Below, piece after piece: positions 5,666 to 7,374 of a DNA stretch of 7,374 bases; position 1 is the stretch's first letter, and the number at the start of each line of letters is the position of its first letter. The stretch is from Syntrophothermus sp. UBA1445 (lineage in GTDB: Bacteria; Bacillota; Syntrophomonadia; Syntrophomonadales; DTU052), in the NCBI GenBank assembly GCA_002329495.1, contig DCTH01000056.1:1-7374 (forward strand), in the 5' to 3' direction. A model generated the notes under the pieces. That model was not told where the DNA came from. It saw only the letters and a list, made by a program, of their open reading frames with translations, and did not search any database. A program made the position numbers and the translations under genes.

Positions 5666-5672
5666 AAGGAGG
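5666..5672 (+). promoter_or_regulatory. RBS that decides the GTG start of the NPD-family gene
   Basis: AAGGAGG lies 9 nt before GTG 5682. The frame stays open upstream to 5613, but that start has no comparable RBS and adds 23 residues not seen in the family. Confidence 0.85.
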
Positions 5673-5681
5673 AATTTGTTC

Positions 5682-6791
5682 GTGATCAAATCAAGACTCT
5701 GCGACCTGGTAGGAATCAAGTATCCTATCATTCAAGCCGGAATGGGACCTTTCCCCACCACCGACCTGTGCATTGCTTCCGCAAATGCAGGCGTGTTGGG
5801 CATTTTAAGCTCCAGTGGTCTCGCCAACAAAAGCCAGCCGCAAATATACGGTGCTTTCTGCCGCTCCGGCAATGCTGATCCTGACAATGACAGTCCGGAA
5901 GAAATCTTAAGGAAGATCTTCTATAAGGTTCTCGAAAATACCCGGGAATCACAGGGAATCTTCGGTGTGAACGTCATGGTTTCAGCCGAAATGAGAGAAA
6001 TCGCCCAAGTCATTGTCGGCACCATGCTTAAGGTCCGCGAAGAGGACCCCGAGATGAAAAAGCGCTTTAAGGTCCTGATTACGTCCGCTGGTGACCCACT
6101 TCCCTGGAGTGAGGTCATTAAGAAGACTGATCTGGTATGGATGCACGTTATGCCTTCCGTTCAAGCAGCCAGACGCTGTAAGAAAGCCGGCGTTAATGTA
6201 ATTATTGCCTCCGGTCATGAGGGTGGTTTCCATACTTCCTGGGAACCGGTTCACTCCATGATCCTGCTGCCCGCTGTAATCGATGAGGTTGCTGACGAAA
6301 ACACGCTGGTAGTTGGCACCGGCGGATTCTGCGATGGCAAGACCCTGGCCGCAGCTCTGGTCATGGGTGCCGAAGGAGCCCAAATGGGTACCCGCTTCCT
6401 GGCCACCGAAGAAAGTGATTTCCCGCCGCTCTGGAAACAAGGTGTTGTTGAAACTCCCGACCGGGGTACTCTGGTGGCTCGCGGCTTCGTTGGACCGGCT
6501 CGCTGGATAAAAAATGACCGCAGCAAATTGCACCAGAGAAATACTCTGCAGAAGTCACCCGGCGTATTCCTGGGAGTTCCCGACGACTACAGTACCATGG
6601 ATATGTCATTGATTGACTTTGAAAATGAATCCATCAATGCCGTATACGCCGGCGACAAAGAAAAAGCCATGATGGCGGCTGGCGAATCAGCACAACGCTG
6701 CAACGACCTGCCCAAGGTTAAAGACCTGGTTGAGACAATTATGAAGGAAACCGAAGAAATCCTGAGAGCCGTTCCCAACCGGCTGGCATAA
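5682..6791 (+). CDS. Nitronate monooxygenase/2-nitropropane dioxygenase family FMN protein (FabK-like)
   Basis: From the GTG start the protein has 369 residues and begins IKSRLCDLVGIKYPIIQAGMG, the typical N-terminus of the NPD/FabK TIM-barrel family. Key motifs are IIQAGMG (16-22), GVNVMV (95-100), ASGHEGGFH (176-184), GTGGFCDG (212-219) and GAEGAQMGTRF (229-239), the last two forming the FMN phosphate-binding side. His184 aligns with the conserved catalytic His of the AQGxEAGGH motif. The C-terminus (AVYAGDKEKAMMAAGESAQ, then a helix) matches FabK/NPD ends. Family members oxidise nitronates or, as FabK, reduce enoyl-ACP. In a probable anaerobe beside two thiolases, an acyl-CoA or acyl-ACP redox step seems more likely than O2-dependent nitronate oxidation, but this is inference. 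The gene lies downstream of the thiolase 2 terminator and has its own promoter candidate. Confidence 0.9.
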   Translation: MIKSRLCDLVGIKYPIIQAGMGPFPTTDLCIASANAGVLGILSSSGLANKSQPQIYGAFCRSGNADPDNDSPEEILRKIFYKVLENTRESQGIFGVNVMVSAEMREIAQVIVGTMLKVREEDPEMKKRFKVLITSAGDPLPWSEVIKKTDLVWMHVMPSVQAARRCKKAGVNVIIASGHEGGFHTSWEPVHSMILLPAVIDEVADENTLVVGTGGFCDGKTLAAALVMGAEGAQMGTRFLATEESDFPPLWKQGVVETPDRGTLVARGFVGPARWIKNDRSKLHQRNTLQKSPGVFLGVPDDYSTMDMSLIDFENESINAVYAGDKEKAMMAAGESAQRCNDLPKVKDLVETIMKETEEILRAVPNRLA

Positions 6792-6813
6792 TTTCTTCAT
6801 AATGTAGGATTAG

Positions 6814-6839
6814 CCAAAAGGAAATAGCGTAACTTTTGG
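6814..6839. repeat. Short inverted repeat after the NPD-family gene
   Basis: CCAAAAG (6814-6820) and CTTTTGG (6833-6839) are perfect 7 bp arms with a 12 nt spacer, 23 bp after the stop codon. It is AT-rich and lacks a U-tract, so it is at most a weak 3' UTR hairpin. Confidence 0.35.
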
Positions 6840-6862
6840 TCAACCGAAATTTTGCACCATAA

Positions 6863-6902
6863 AAGGCTCAATAATCCGGACAAGTTCGGATTGTTGAGCC
6901 TT
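6863..6902 (-). terminator. Long hairpin terminator between convergent genes
   Basis: A 16 bp stem with one G-U pair joins 6863-6878 to 6887-6902 around an 8 nt loop. On the minus strand it is followed by TTTTAT, so it serves best as the terminator of the CoA-transferase gene ending at 6993. On the plus strand only TAATTCATT follows, yet the strong stem may also stop or protect the NPD-family transcript. Confidence 0.8.
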
Positions 6903-6992
6903 AATTCATTGGTTCTCGGCGTCCGTTTTATTGTTTGGTAATCTAATGTCTAGGATACCGACTGGAGGAGCAAGGCTTGAACCCTCACCTAA

Positions 6993-7374
6993 CTACAGCC
7001 AACCCATCTTCTTCGCGGCAAATCTCAGCTCATCGCGAAAGTCGGGGTGGGCGATCGAGATTAGCCGAGCTGCCCGCGTTTTAATGCTCTGACCCTTCAA
7101 TAGTACCGCCCCAAATTCGGTAACCACCCAGTGGACTTCGGTACGTGAAGTGGTTATGAAACTGCCGGGATTAAGCTGGGGAACTATCTTGGAGTGTCGC
7201 TCACCTTTTTTATCCACAAAGGTTGACTCCAGGGCCAGAAATGATTTACCCCCCTTGGACAGCCAGGCTCCCTGGACAAAGTCAAGCTGCCCCCCGGTAG
7301 CGGAATACTGGACCGGTCCGATGGATTCCGAAACGCACTGACCGGTGAGATCCACCTGCAGGGTGGCGTTGATG
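6993..7374 (-). CDS. Acetyl-CoA hydrolase/4-hydroxybutyrate CoA-transferase family protein, C-terminal part
   Basis: The minus-strand frame enters at the right edge and ends at TAG (6995-6993), giving 126 C-terminal residues of a protein usually a little over 400 long. The visible part reads INATLQVDLTGQ, then CVSESIG, then ATGGQLDFVQGA followed by LSKGGKSFLAL, and later TTSRTEVHWVVTEFGAVLLKGQS and LISIAHPDFRDEL. These are the standard blocks of the AcCoA_hyd_C domain of Cat1/AbfT-like enzymes. These cytoplasmic enzymes move CoA between acetate and acids such as succinate, butyrate or 4-hydroxybutyrate through a glutamyl-CoA thioester. The catalytic Glu lies in the missing N-terminal part, so transferase and hydrolase cannot be told apart. 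The apparent GTG at 7355 is internal. It converges on the NPD-family gene with a strong hairpin between. Confidence 0.93.
   Translation of the reverse strand, partial: INATLQVDLTGQCVSESIGPVQYSATGGQLDFVQGAWLSKGGKSFLALESTFVDKKGERHSKIVPQLNPGSFITTSRTEVHWVVTEFGAVLLKGQSIKTRAARLISIAHPDFRDELRFAAKKMGWL

Noticed and set aside
5613..5681. An upstream GTG start giving a 392-residue NPD-family protein.
   Set aside because: The extra 23 residues do not look like the family N-terminus, the region contains the promoter candidate, and AAGGAGG is ideally placed for GTG 5682.
6955..6993. The plus strand looks a little like the reverse of a tRNA 3' end (TGGAGGAG, then GGCTTGAACCC).
   Set aside because: The T-stem pairs poorly, and the rest of the tRNA would have to lie inside the conserved CoA-transferase coding region, where no anticodon or D arm is seen. 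It is not supported as a tRNA or an att site.

Overview
The window suggests a spore-forming, anaerobic, acyl-CoA-metabolising Firmicute of the Clostridia (a Peptococcaceae- or Desulfotomaculum-type organism is my inference). The reasons are a SpoVB-type membrane flippase, strong GGAGG ribosome binding sites, mid-range GC with AT-rich intergenic regions, and four genes for CoA-ester chemistry plus a flavin enzyme often found beside them. No rRNA, tRNA, CRISPR array, transposase or phage gene is visible.

Layout, left to right. Positions 1-741 (+) hold the C-terminal ~60% of a family III (CaiB/BaiF) CoA-transferase whose start lies outside the window. It converges, with only 23 bp between, on a SpoVB-like polysaccharide/lipid flippase (2291-765, -). 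A 313 bp divergent region separates the flippase from thiolase 1 (2605-3780, +), which ends in a hairpin terminator. A 485 bp intergenic region rich in inverted repeats leads to thiolase 2 (4266-5432, +), a ~78-80% identical paralogue with a similar terminator. A 249 bp region with two operator-like dyads and an extended -10 promoter candidate precedes an FMN-dependent nitronate monooxygenase/FabK-family protein (GTG start at 5682, ending 6791, +). This converges, across a long hairpin terminator, on the C-terminal part of an acetyl-CoA hydrolase/4-hydroxybutyrate CoA-transferase family gene (7374-6993, -) that runs off the right edge.

How the genes may work together (inference): two kinds of CoA-transferase could activate or exchange carboxylic acids. 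The thiolases could cleave or condense 3-ketoacyl-CoAs. The NPD/FabK-like flavoprotein could reduce or oxidise an enoyl-type or related intermediate; in an anaerobe it is unlikely to work as an O2-using monooxygenase. The thiolases and the flavoprotein look like three separate transcription units on the same strand rather than one operon, because hairpin terminators and long leaders separate them.

Most noteworthy are the thiolases, which keep the Cys-His-Cys-Asn catalytic set but carry a CxxC-Pro nucleophile motif and lack the usual NASG-type motif. Also noteworthy is the dyad-rich leader of thiolase 2, which has no assigned function.
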